A DNA stretch of 64,000 bases from Janthinobacterium sp. UMAB-56 (GTDB lineage: Bacteria > Pseudomonadota > Gammaproteobacteria > Burkholderiales > Burkholderiaceae_D): NCBI RefSeq assembly GCF_900095265.1, contig NZ_LT607655.1, forward strand, positions 330,301 to 394,300, read 5' to 3'. The translations under genes were made by a program, and so were the position numbers. Within the stretch, counting starts at the first letter, position 1. The number at the start of each line of letters is the position of its first letter. Positions 15,191-23,400 of this stretch are shown here, one piece after another. Below the pieces are notes generated by a model, which saw only the letters and a list, made by a program, of their open reading frames with translations, did no database searches and was not told where the DNA came from.

Positions 15191-16012
15191 ATGAATATTC
15201 AAATGATGAAACGCTTCGCGCACGGTGCCATCGTGCCCGTGGTCGTGTTGCTGTTCTGGCAAGCGCTGTCCACGTTCGGCTGGATCAACCCGCAAATCCT
15301 GCCCTCGCCCGTGGCCGTGCTGGTGAAATGGTATGAATACCTGATTCCCATGCAAGCGTACACGCCCGAAGCGGGCAATTACCTGGTGTGGATGTTCTCC
15401 GGCGAACTGCCGCACGACGCCTGGGCCAGCCTGTCGCGCGTGCTGGGCGGTTTTGCCATCGGCGCCGGCCTGGCCTTGCCGCTGGGCCTGCTGATGGGCA
15501 CCAACAAGACCATCTATAAACTGTTCGACCCGCTGGTGCAGGTGCTGCGTCCGATTCCGCCCATCGCCTACATTCCGCTGGCGATCCTGTGGTTCGGCCT
15601 GGGCAACCCGCCCGCCTTCTTCCTGATCAGCATCGGTTCCTTCTTCCCCGTGCTGATGAATACCATCGCCGGCGTGCGCCAGGTCGATGGCATCTACATC
15701 CGCGCCGCGCGCAACCTGGGCGCCAGCCAGATGACCATGTTCCGCCGCGTCATCCTGCCGGCCGCCACGCCCTACATCCTGGCCGGCGCGCGCATCGGCA
15801 TGGGCACAGCCTTTATCGTCGTGATCGTGGCCGAAATGATCGCCGTCAACAGCGGCCTGGGTTTCCGCATCCTCGAAGCGCGCGAGTACTTCTGGTCTGA
15901 CAAGATTATCGCCGGCATGTTTACCATCGGCCTGTTCGGCCTGGCCATCGATATGGCCATGAATGCCCTGAATAACCATTTGCTGCAGTGGCACCGCGGC
16001 CTGGAACACTGA
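15191..16012 (+). CDS. ABC transporter permease (SsuC/TauC class)
   Basis: A 273-aa inner-membrane protein with about six hydrophobic segments and the BPD_transp_1 EAA loop region (RAARNLGASQMTMFRRVILPAATPYI). It forms the channel for the importer whose binding protein precedes it and whose ATPase follows. Between the first two segments is a longer loop (residues about 45-75), as in SsuC relatives that carry an extra insert. Length is normal. Confidence 0.9.
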   Translation: MNIQMMKRFAHGAIVPVVVLLFWQALSTFGWINPQILPSPVAVLVKWYEYLIPMQAYTPEAGNYLVWMFSGELPHDAWASLSRVLGGFAIGAGLALPLGLLMGTNKTIYKLFDPLVQVLRPIPPIAYIPLAILWFGLGNPPAFFLISIGSFFPVLMNTIAGVRQVDGIYIRAARNLGASQMTMFRRVILPAATPYILAGARIGMGTAFIVVIVAEMIAVNSGLGFRILEAREYFWSDKIIAGMFTIGLFGLAIDMAMNALNNHLLQWHRGLEH

Positions 16013-16023
16013 GAGGAACGGCC

Positions 16024-16815
16024 ATGACCACGATCAATATCAATGCAGTCAATAAAATCTTCACCACGGGCGGCGCCGACGTCATCGCCCTGAAGGATAT
16101 CAACCTGGAAATCGCCAGCGGCGAGTTCATCTGCCTGCTGGGGCCGTCCGGCTGCGGCAAGTCGACCCTCTTGAACGCCATCGCCGGCTTCTCGCAGCCG
16201 ACGTCCGGCCAGATCCTGGCCGGCGGCAAGCTGATCACCGAGCCTGGTCCCGACCGCGGCATGGTGTTCCAGGAATACGCGTTATTCCCTTGGATGAGCA
16301 TCGAAAGCAATATCGCTTTCGGCCTGGAAATCGCCGGCAAGACACCGGCCGAAATCCGCGAACGGGTCGACATGCTGCTGAGCATGCTGGGATTGACGGA
16401 ATTCCGTGCCCGCTACCCGAAAGACTTGTCGGGCGGCATGCGCCAGCGCGTGGCCATCGCCCGCGTACTGGCCCTCGATTCGCCCATCATGCTGATGGAT
16501 GAACCATTCGGCGCGCTCGATGCCTTGACGCGGCGCAACCTGCAAGATGAATTGCTGAAGATCTGGAAAGTCTTCGGCACTACCATCGTCTTCGTCACGC
16601 ACTCGATCGAGGAATCGGTCTACCTGGCCGACCGCACCATCGTCATGACCTACCGTCCCGGCACCATCAAGCGCGACGTGGCCATCGCCCTGCCCCGCCC
16701 ACGCGACCCGAGCGACCCGGAATTCAACCGCATCAAGCGCATGCTGGGCGAGATGGTGATGGAAGAGCAGCAGCGCCATCACAATGCGGAGACGATGGCA
16801 AGTACGGCAGACTGA
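16024..16815 (+). CDS. ABC transporter ATP-binding protein (SsuB/TauB class)
   Basis: A 263-aa ATPase. Walker A GPSGCGKST, Q-loop VFQEYALFPW, signature LSGGMRQRVAIAR, Walker B IMLMDEPFGALD and the H-loop VTHSIEE are all intact. Start 16024 follows a GAGGAA site 11 bases after the permease stop. With the two previous genes it makes a complete importer. Confidence 0.93.
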   Translation: MTTININAVNKIFTTGGADVIALKDINLEIASGEFICLLGPSGCGKSTLLNAIAGFSQPTSGQILAGGKLITEPGPDRGMVFQEYALFPWMSIESNIAFGLEIAGKTPAEIRERVDMLLSMLGLTEFRARYPKDLSGGMRQRVAIARVLALDSPIMLMDEPFGALDALTRRNLQDELLKIWKVFGTTIVFVTHSIEESVYLADRTIVMTYRPGTIKRDVAIALPRPRDPSDPEFNRIKRMLGEMVMEEQQRHHNAETMASTAD

Positions 16816-16888
16816 TAGTATGTCTGATGAATGAGCAGCGGGGCAGTGCCGTCTGGCCTGCCCCCATCAACCCGACACACGGAGCACC

Positions 16889-18784
16889 ATGGCATTCGGC
16901 AAATGGCCCCTGAGACAAGTGCTCGGCCCCCTGCTGGCCTTGGGGTCGCTGGTCGGGCTGACGTGGGCGTCGTATGCCTGGGTCAAGCAGCGCCAGCTCG
17001 ATGAATTGCACCGCACCCTCGATTCGCGCGCGGAACTCTACGCGGCGTCCATCGGCGGCGCTCTGAACAAGTACGAATTCCTGCCCCTGGCCGTGGCCCA
17101 GAGCGATGCCGTGGCGCAATTGCTGGAACAACCCAGCACCGACAAAGTGGCGCAGATCAACGCCTACCTGGTCGACATGAACCACCGCGCGGGCGCCTTT
17201 GCCGTCTACGTGCTCGATGACAAGGGCACGACACTGGCGTCGAGCAACTGGCAAGACCGCAGCTCCTATGTGGGCGTCAACTATGGTTTCCGGCCCTACT
17301 TCAAGGATGCATTCGCGGGCGGCATCGGGCGCTTCTACGGCATCGGCTTCTCCACCTTCGAGGCCGGCTATTTCATTTCGCAGCCGGTGCTGCGCGACGG
17401 GCGCATCATCGGCATCGTCGCCGCCAAGGTCAACCTGGACTGGATCGAGCAATCGTGGCGCACACCCGGTGCGGGCGAGCAGATCTGGGTCAAGGATGCG
17501 AATGGCGTGATCATCCTGGCCACCACACCAGCCTTCAAGTTCAAGACCCTGGCCCCGCTATCGCCGGAAGCGAAGAGCGATATCAGCGCACAGCGCCAGT
17601 TCCTGCAGGAAAACCTGCCCATTTTGCCGCACAAGCTACTGCGCCAGTTCGCCGATGGCGCCAGCGTGATGACCCTGGAGCGCCCGCAGGCTGGCGACAC
17701 GCCGGCCCTGTCCGGCAGCGCCGAGAAGGTGAACTATCTGGCCGTGAACCGCGCCCTGGGTCCGCTGCAATGGCAGATCACCGTACTGGCCGAGCTCGAT
17801 CAGGTGGACGAGGCGGCGCGCAACGCGGCCATCGCCGCCGCGCTGGGCTGGGCCTTGCTGCTGCTGGCCCTGATGTATGCGCGCCAGCGCCGGCGCCGCA
17901 TCGCCGACAAGCTCAATGCGCAACAAACCCTGGCACGCGCCTATGAACAGCTGGAAATCAAGGTCGAACAGCGCACGGCCGACCTGGTGCACGCGAACGG
18001 CCGCCTGCAGGCGGAAGTGGCCGAGCGCGAGCGGGCCGAACAAACCTTGCGCTATGCGCAGGCGGAACTGGTGCAAAGCGGCAAGCTGGCGGCCATCGGC
18101 CAGATGGCGGCCGGCGTCACGCACGAGCTGAACCAGCCGCTGGCCGCCCTGCAAACCTTTTCCGACAATGCCAAGGTGTTCCTGGCGCGCGGACGCATCG
18201 ATGATGCGCTGGACAACCTGTCCACCATTTCCGACCTCGTCAAGCGTCTCGGCTATGTCACCTCGCAACTGAAAGGCTTTGCGCGGCGCAGCGACGATGC
18301 GCGCAAACCCGTCAGCGTGCGCCAGGCGTTTGCGCAAACCATGCTGCAAATCCGCACGCGCAAGCACTCGCAGCGTTTGACCCTGCATGAAAGCTGGCTG
18401 GAGGACGACATCATCGTGCTGTGCAATGCCATCGGCCTGGAACAGGTGTTTACCAATCTGATCACGAATGCCATGGATGCCGTGCCGGAAAGCGAACCCG
18501 TGCAAATCTGGTTCCAGGTACGCCGGGAAGGCGACCTCGCCGTGCTGCATATCACCGATAATGGTCCCGGCATCCCGCTGGCCTCGCTCGACAAGATCTT
18601 CGACCCCTTCTATACCACCAAGGAACACGGGCTGGGCTTGGGATTGTCGATCAGTGCAGGCATACTGCGCGCGGCCGGCAGCGCACTGGCCGTGCGCAAC
18701 CGCAGCGCGCAGGAAGGGGGCGGCGCACAATTTACCATCACCCTGAGCTGCGACCCGGGGGAGAGAGACGAAGGAAACATCTGA
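16889..18784 (+). CDS. DctB-type sensor histidine kinase
   Basis: A 631-aa inner-membrane kinase. TM1 (about 8-30), a periplasmic double-Cache sensor (about 35-305), TM2 (about 310-330, AAIAAALGWALLLLALMYA), a coiled coil (about 340-390), HisKA with VTHELNQPLAAL (phospho-acceptor His412), and HATPase_c with N (NLITNAMDAV), G1 (DNGPGIP) and G2 (GLGLGLSI) boxes. The layout is that of DctB, which senses C4-dicarboxylates. Here its neighbour is an ABC importer rather than DctA, so the ligand probably differs. It lies 73 bases after the ATPase gene and overlaps the regulator gene by one base. Confidence 0.92.
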   Translation: MAFGKWPLRQVLGPLLALGSLVGLTWASYAWVKQRQLDELHRTLDSRAELYAASIGGALNKYEFLPLAVAQSDAVAQLLEQPSTDKVAQINAYLVDMNHRAGAFAVYVLDDKGTTLASSNWQDRSSYVGVNYGFRPYFKDAFAGGIGRFYGIGFSTFEAGYFISQPVLRDGRIIGIVAAKVNLDWIEQSWRTPGAGEQIWVKDANGVIILATTPAFKFKTLAPLSPEAKSDISAQRQFLQENLPILPHKLLRQFADGASVMTLERPQAGDTPALSGSAEKVNYLAVNRALGPLQWQITVLAELDQVDEAARNAAIAAALGWALLLLALMYARQRRRRIADKLNAQQTLARAYEQLEIKVEQRTADLVHANGRLQAEVAERERAEQTLRYAQAELVQSGKLAAIGQMAAGVTHELNQPLAALQTFSDNAKVFLARGRIDDALDNLSTISDLVKRLGYVTSQLKGFARRSDDARKPVSVRQAFAQTMLQIRTRKHSQRLTLHESWLEDDIIVLCNAIGLEQVFTNLITNAMDAVPESEPVQIWFQVRREGDLAVLHITDNGPGIPLASLDKIFDPFYTTKEHGLGLGLSISAGILRAAGSALAVRNRSAQEGGGAQFTITLSCDPGERDEGNI

Positions 18785-20130
18785 TGCACGAGAATAATTT
18801 TGAAGGCATGCAAGTGCTGCTGGTGGAGGACGATGCCGTCGTACGCAAAGGCGCCCGGCAATCGCTGGAACTGGCGGGCTTGCAAGTGACGGCCGTCGCC
18901 ACGGCCGAAGAAGCGCTGCCCTACCTGGTACCCGAATTTGCCGGCATTTTATTGAGCGATATCAAGCTGCCCGGCATGGATGGATTGAAACTGCTCGATA
19001 TCGCCGTGGCGCAGGATGCCAGCCTGCCCGTCATCCTCGTCACGGGCCACGGCGACGTGTCGATGGCCGTGGGCGCCATGCGCCGTGGCGCCTACGATTT
19101 CATCGAAAAACCGTTTTCCGCCGACTTGCTGGTGGAAGTGTGTCGCCGCGCGCTAGACAAGCGCCATCTGGTGCTGGAAAACATGAACTTGCGCCGCCAG
19201 CTCGAACAGCGGGTCGGCATCGAGGCGCGCATCGTGGGCCGCAGCGCAGCCATGGCCAAGGTACGCCAGCTGGTGCTGAACCTGGCGCCGAAGTCGGCCG
19301 ACATCATCATCCTGGGCGAAACGGGAACCGGCAAGGAACTGATCGCCCGCTGCCTGCACGACTTCAGCGAGCGGCGCGACCACCCTTTCGTGGCCATCAA
19401 TTGCGGCGCCCTGCCCGAATCGATTTTCGAATCGGAACTGTTCGGCCACGAAGAAGGCGCATTTACGGGCGCGCAGCGCCAGCGCATCGGCAAGATCGAA
19501 TACGCCAACGGCGGCACCTTGTTCCTGGACGAAATCGAAAGCATGCCGCTGGCCCTGCAAGTCAAGCTGCTGCGCGTGCTGCAGGAACGGCAAGTGGAAC
19601 GCCTGGGGTCGAACAAATTGATATCCGTGAATTTCCGCGTCATCGCCGCCGCCAAGGAAGACTTGAATGTGCTGGCCGAACAGGGCAAGTTCCGCCCCGA
19701 CCTGTATTACCGCCTGAACGTGGCCAGCCTGACCCTGCCCGCCCTGCGCAACCGGCGCGAGGATATCCCGCTGCTGTTCGAATTCTTCGTGCTGCAGGCC
19801 GCATTGCGCTATGGCCAGCCGGCCGCCCTCGTCAGCGGCGAACTGATCGCATCCCTGATGGCGCAACGCTGGGCCGGCAATGTGCGCGAGCTGCACAATG
19901 TGGCCGACCGCTTCGTGCTGGGTTTGCTTGACGACACCCTGAGCCCGGCCGGTTGCCGCGAAGCCTCGCTGGCCGAGCAAGTCGACACCTTCGAAATTTC
20001 CATCATCGAAGAAGCCTTGCGCCGCCACAACGGCAACGTCATCGATGCCGCTGCCAGCCTGAATATCCCGAAGAAAACCCTGTACGACAAGCTCAAGCGC
20101 TTTGATATCTCGACGGAGCAATTCCGTTAA
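18784..20130 (+). CDS. DctD-type sigma-54-dependent response regulator
   Basis: A 448-aa activator. The receiver has EDD, phospho-acceptor Asp59 (LLSDIKLPGMDG) and Lys in IEKPFS. The AAA+ domain has Walker A GETGTGKE, the sigma-54 contact loop GAFTGA and a Walker B LFLDEIES. A Fis-type helix-turn-helix ends the protein (NVIDAAASLNIPKKTLYDKLKRF). It should drive the sigma-54 promoter at 14082 through sites such as the 13953 inverted repeat. The overlap with the kinase gene shows they form one unit. Confidence 0.93.
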   Translation: MHENNFEGMQVLLVEDDAVVRKGARQSLELAGLQVTAVATAEEALPYLVPEFAGILLSDIKLPGMDGLKLLDIAVAQDASLPVILVTGHGDVSMAVGAMRRGAYDFIEKPFSADLLVEVCRRALDKRHLVLENMNLRRQLEQRVGIEARIVGRSAAMAKVRQLVLNLAPKSADIIILGETGTGKELIARCLHDFSERRDHPFVAINCGALPESIFESELFGHEEGAFTGAQRQRIGKIEYANGGTLFLDEIESMPLALQVKLLRVLQERQVERLGSNKLISVNFRVIAAAKEDLNVLAEQGKFRPDLYYRLNVASLTLPALRNRREDIPLLFEFFVLQAALRYGQPAALVSGELIASLMAQRWAGNVRELHNVADRFVLGLLDDTLSPAGCREASLAEQVDTFEISIIEEALRRHNGNVIDAAASLNIPKKTLYDKLKRFDISTEQFR

Positions 20131-20235
20131 TCAGTAGCAAGTAGCCGACACAAGCATGGGGCGGCGTCCTACCCCCATGGGCGGGTGCGTGTGTGACAAT
20201 GCCAGCTCGAATAATCACTAGCACAGGACACTGCC

Positions 20236-20526
20236 ATGAAAACCGCCGCTCTCTTGCTGGCCGCCACCCTGATGACCGTCGGCGGCGCCTGGGTGCAAGC
20301 CCAGTCGACGACAAATGTCAACCAGACAGGCAACCACACCAACAATCCCAATGATCCGGGCCAGAAATCGGACCAGTCAGACAAACTCGACAACAAAGGC
20401 AAGCTGGTGCACGACGGCAAGCCCGCCAAGACCCGCACGGACAAACGCACGCGGCGAGGAAAGCCAACGGCGCCGCCAGCGTCCACACCCGCTGTGCCCA
20501 GCATCCCCATCGCCCCTACGAAATAG
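20236..20526 (+). CDS. Small secreted hydrophilic protein
   Basis: A 96-aa protein with a signal peptide cleaved after WVQA. The mature part is Asn/Asp-rich (NVNQTGNHTNNPNDPG), then Lys/Arg-rich (KTRTDKRTRRGK) and ends with Pro-rich sequence. It looks disordered. No family recognised. Confidence 0.65.
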   Translation: MKTAALLLAATLMTVGGAWVQAQSTTNVNQTGNHTNNPNDPGQKSDQSDKLDNKGKLVHDGKPAKTRTDKRTRRGKPTAPPASTPAVPSIPIAPTK

Positions 20527-20595
20527 TATCAGCGCTGCGCCACGTTGCTTCCAGGCACGCTATCATCGCCCCTTTACAAGATAGCTAGGATGGCA

Positions 20596-21276
20596 ATGAA
20601 AGCAGCATGGCAAACGATGCTGGCGGCAGGCGTACTGGCCGCCGCCGGTGTACAGGCGGCCCCCACGGTGGGCGAGTGCATGGAGCTGACGACGGGCATC
20701 AAGTTCAGCAAGAACAATGGCGACGCGCAAGTCAACGTCGAGGATAGCTTCGAGGGCAGGAAACTCAAGGGCACGCAGCTGATCCTCGACGGCGGCGTGC
20801 TGCTGGCCACGTCCTACCAGGACATCCGCGACGGCCAGGTATTCCTGACTGGCATGGTGCACTACAACGAAGACGGCAGCGTGCGCAGCAAGAACGTCTA
20901 CGCGCCGCAGTCGGCCATCCCCGCCAAGATGCGCCCCGGCCAGGAAGTGCGCGTGCAATTCACGGACACGCAAACAAGCACCCACTACCCGCTGGCCGGC
21001 CTGTCCGACAAGATCACCACCTCCACGCGCACCGATAAACGCGATTTCTCGATCACCTTCCTGGGCTGGGAACGCCTGGAGCTGGGCGGGCGCCGCTTCC
21101 CCGACGCCTGCAAGTTCGAACTGCGTGACGTCGGTGGCAAAAGCAAAGGCAAGAGCGGCGAATACGTGTGGTACGCGCAAGGCTACGGCGTGATCATGAC
21201 GGACAAGCTGGACCAGGATGGTGACGTGCAGCCGGCGTATCGCATTGCGCTGACGACAATCATCAGCGCCCCTTAA
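20596..21276 (+). CDS. Secreted hypothetical protein
   Basis: A 226-aa protein with a signal peptide ending VQA (before APTVGECME). The mature part is beta-rich with repeated short strands (GTQLILDGGVLLATSYQDI, FSITFLGWERLELGGR). Starts at 20590 and 20596 are possible; the AGGA at 20587-20590 fits 20596 better. No family recognised; it converges with pbpC. Confidence 0.7.
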   Translation: MKAAWQTMLAAGVLAAAGVQAAPTVGECMELTTGIKFSKNNGDAQVNVEDSFEGRKLKGTQLILDGGVLLATSYQDIRDGQVFLTGMVHYNEDGSVRSKNVYAPQSAIPAKMRPGQEVRVQFTDTQTSTHYPLAGLSDKITTSTRTDKRDFSITFLGWERLELGGRRFPDACKFELRDVGGKSKGKSGEYVWYAQGYGVIMTDKLDQDGDVQPAYRIALTTIISAP

Positions 21277-21294
21277 GCCACAATAGCCGAAGAA

Positions 21295-23400
21295 CTAATG
21301 CAGCTGCGCCAGCGCATTCCCCCGCACCTGGAACGCTACCCTTGCCACCGTCTTGCCGGCGCCATCGACGAGCGCCAGCGCATGCTTGCCCGGCACGGGG
21401 CGCCAGCGAATGCTTTCGCTAGCCGCGCCCATATCCTTGCCGTCGAGCACCCAGCGCAAGCCGTGGCTGCCCTGGGCCTGGAAGAAGACGCGCTGAAGGG
21501 CGGGCGGAATGTCGGGGTCGATGGCGAGGATGCTGTCTTCGGCCGGATACACGATGGCGGGCGGCTTGACAGTGTCGCCCAGCACGGCGATGACGGGGCT
21601 TTCCGTGCCGACGATAAACCATTCGCGGCGCGGCGCTTCCAGCGCGGGCTGGTACGCCACCATCTGCTGCAGCACGCCGGGCGGCGCCTTCGGCGCGTGG
21701 CTGGGCACGTTCTTGTGCAGATAGTCCATGACGTCACGCCACACGGGCGCGGCGCCCGACACGCCTGACACATCCCACATGGGCTTGCCGTCGAAGTTGC
21801 CTACCCACACGCCCACCGTGTAGCGCGCCGAGTAACCCATGCACCAGTTGTCGCGCATGTCCTTGCTCGTACCCGTCTTGACGGCGCTCCAGAAATTCGT
21901 CCCCAGTTCGTTGCGCAAACCAAAGGTCATGCTGCGCGCGGCGCGGTCGGCCAGGATGTCGCCGACGATGAAGGCGGCGCCCGCTTCCATCACACGGTGC
22001 CGGTCCTTGCCGGCCTGCCCTGGCTGCAGGCTGGCCGTGCTGTACAGACCGCCATTGGCCAGCGCGCGGTAGGCGTTGGCCAGTTCCAGCAGGGTCACTT
22101 CCGACGAGCCCAGCGCCAGCGAAGGGCCGTAGTACTCGGCCGGTTCCGTCAGGCTGGACAGGCCCACTTCCTTGAGGCGGTTGTAAAAACCGTCCTGCCC
22201 CGTCAGCAGCACCGTGCGCACGGCGGGTATGTTGAGCGAACTGGCCAGGCTGGTGCGGGCGCTGACATGGCCCTTGAAATTGCGGTCGTAGTTTTGCGGC
22301 GCATACATGCCCGACGCCGTGGCGACGTCCAGCGGCGAGTCGTCCATGACGGAGGCGGCCGTCATCAGCCGGCGCTCGATGGCCAGTTCATATAAAAACG
22401 GTTTCAAAGTGGAACCGGCCTGGCGCAGTGCCGCCACGCCGTCGACATGGCTGCCGCCCGCATTGCCGACATAGGCGAGAATGTCGCCGCTACGGTTGTC
22501 CAGCACGATGATGGCGCCATCGTTGACATTGCGCTCGCGCAAGGACGCCAGTTGCTGGCGCAGGTTTTCTTGCGTGAAACGCTGCAAGGGTCCATCGAGG
22601 GTGCTGGCGACCTGCGCGCCCGGCTGTTTCAGCAGTTGCTGCGCCACTTGCGGCGCGGGGGCCAGGTCGGCGTACAGGGCCGTGCGCTGCAAGGCCGTCT
22701 GCACGCGCTGGCCGATCAACTGGCAACTGCTGTCCATGCGCCACTCTTTCGCCAGCCCGCAAGCGCGCCGCGTGACGGTGGCCGGCGGCGCGTTCGGCGC
22801 CCGCACCAGGCTGGCCAAAATGATGGCGTCCGTCTGGTTCAGGCCGGACGGCGCCTTGCCGAACAGGCTGTACGAGGCCGAAGCGATGCCTTGCAGTTCG
22901 CCGCGGAACGACACCAGGTTCAAATAGGCTTCGAGAATCTGCGCCTTGCTCCAGCTCTCTTCGATGGCCTGGGCGGCACGCATCTGCTCCCATTTCTGGC
23001 GCAGGCTGCGCCCGCCCGAAGACGCCTGCAAGTCCGCATCGAGCTGGCCCGCCAACTGCATGGTGATGGTCGAGGCACCGCGGGGCTTTTTCGAAAACAG
23101 ATTGTCCCAGGCGGCCGTGGCCAGCGCGGACACATCCACGCCGCCATGGCGCATGAAGCGCTGGTCTTCCGCCAGCAGCACGGCCTGCTGCACGGCGGGA
23201 GAAATGTCGGCCAGCGCCACCCAGGGCAAACGCCGCACTTTCATGTCCACGCGTAACGATTGCAGGGGCGCGCCGCTGCGGTCCAGCAATTGCGCTTCCG
23301 AACTGCGGTAGGCCGCTTGCACCTGGGCCGGCGTCAGCACCGCTTGCGCGTAGACCGGGCCGGCGAGCAGGCAGCACATCATCAATCCCAGACGTTTCAC
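21295..23400 (-). CDS. pbpC: Penicillin-binding protein 1C
   Basis: A 701-aa bifunctional peptidoglycan synthase with an N-terminal signal or anchor. The glycosyltransferase domain carries LAEDQRFMRHGGVD and GASTITMQLAGQL. The transpeptidase domain carries SxxK as STLK (QAGSTLKPFLYE) and KTGTS, and the BiPBP_C domain follows. It overlaps the upstream alpha-2-macroglobulin gene by four bases, the conserved yfhM-pbpC pairing: the macroglobulin traps attacking proteases and PBP1C is thought to repair the wall. All catalytic motifs are present. Confidence 0.95.
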   Translation of the reverse strand: MKRLGLMMCCLLAGPVYAQAVLTPAQVQAAYRSSEAQLLDRSGAPLQSLRVDMKVRRLPWVALADISPAVQQAVLLAEDQRFMRHGGVDVSALATAAWDNLFSKKPRGASTITMQLAGQLDADLQASSGGRSLRQKWEQMRAAQAIEESWSKAQILEAYLNLVSFRGELQGIASASYSLFGKAPSGLNQTDAIILASLVRAPNAPPATVTRRACGLAKEWRMDSSCQLIGQRVQTALQRTALYADLAPAPQVAQQLLKQPGAQVASTLDGPLQRFTQENLRQQLASLRERNVNDGAIIVLDNRSGDILAYVGNAGGSHVDGVAALRQAGSTLKPFLYELAIERRLMTAASVMDDSPLDVATASGMYAPQNYDRNFKGHVSARTSLASSLNIPAVRTVLLTGQDGFYNRLKEVGLSSLTEPAEYYGPSLALGSSEVTLLELANAYRALANGGLYSTASLQPGQAGKDRHRVMEAGAAFIVGDILADRAARSMTFGLRNELGTNFWSAVKTGTSKDMRDNWCMGYSARYTVGVWVGNFDGKPMWDVSGVSGAAPVWRDVMDYLHKNVPSHAPKAPPGVLQQMVAYQPALEAPRREWFIVGTESPVIAVLGDTVKPPAIVYPAEDSILAIDPDIPPALQRVFFQAQGSHGLRWVLDGKDMGAASESIRWRPVPGKHALALVDGAGKTVARVAFQVRGNALAQLH

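Noticed and set aside
14153-16009. A 618-aa minus-strand frame over the ABC operon
   Set aside because: Shadow of the binding-protein and permease genes; His/Gln/Asp-rich with no domain.
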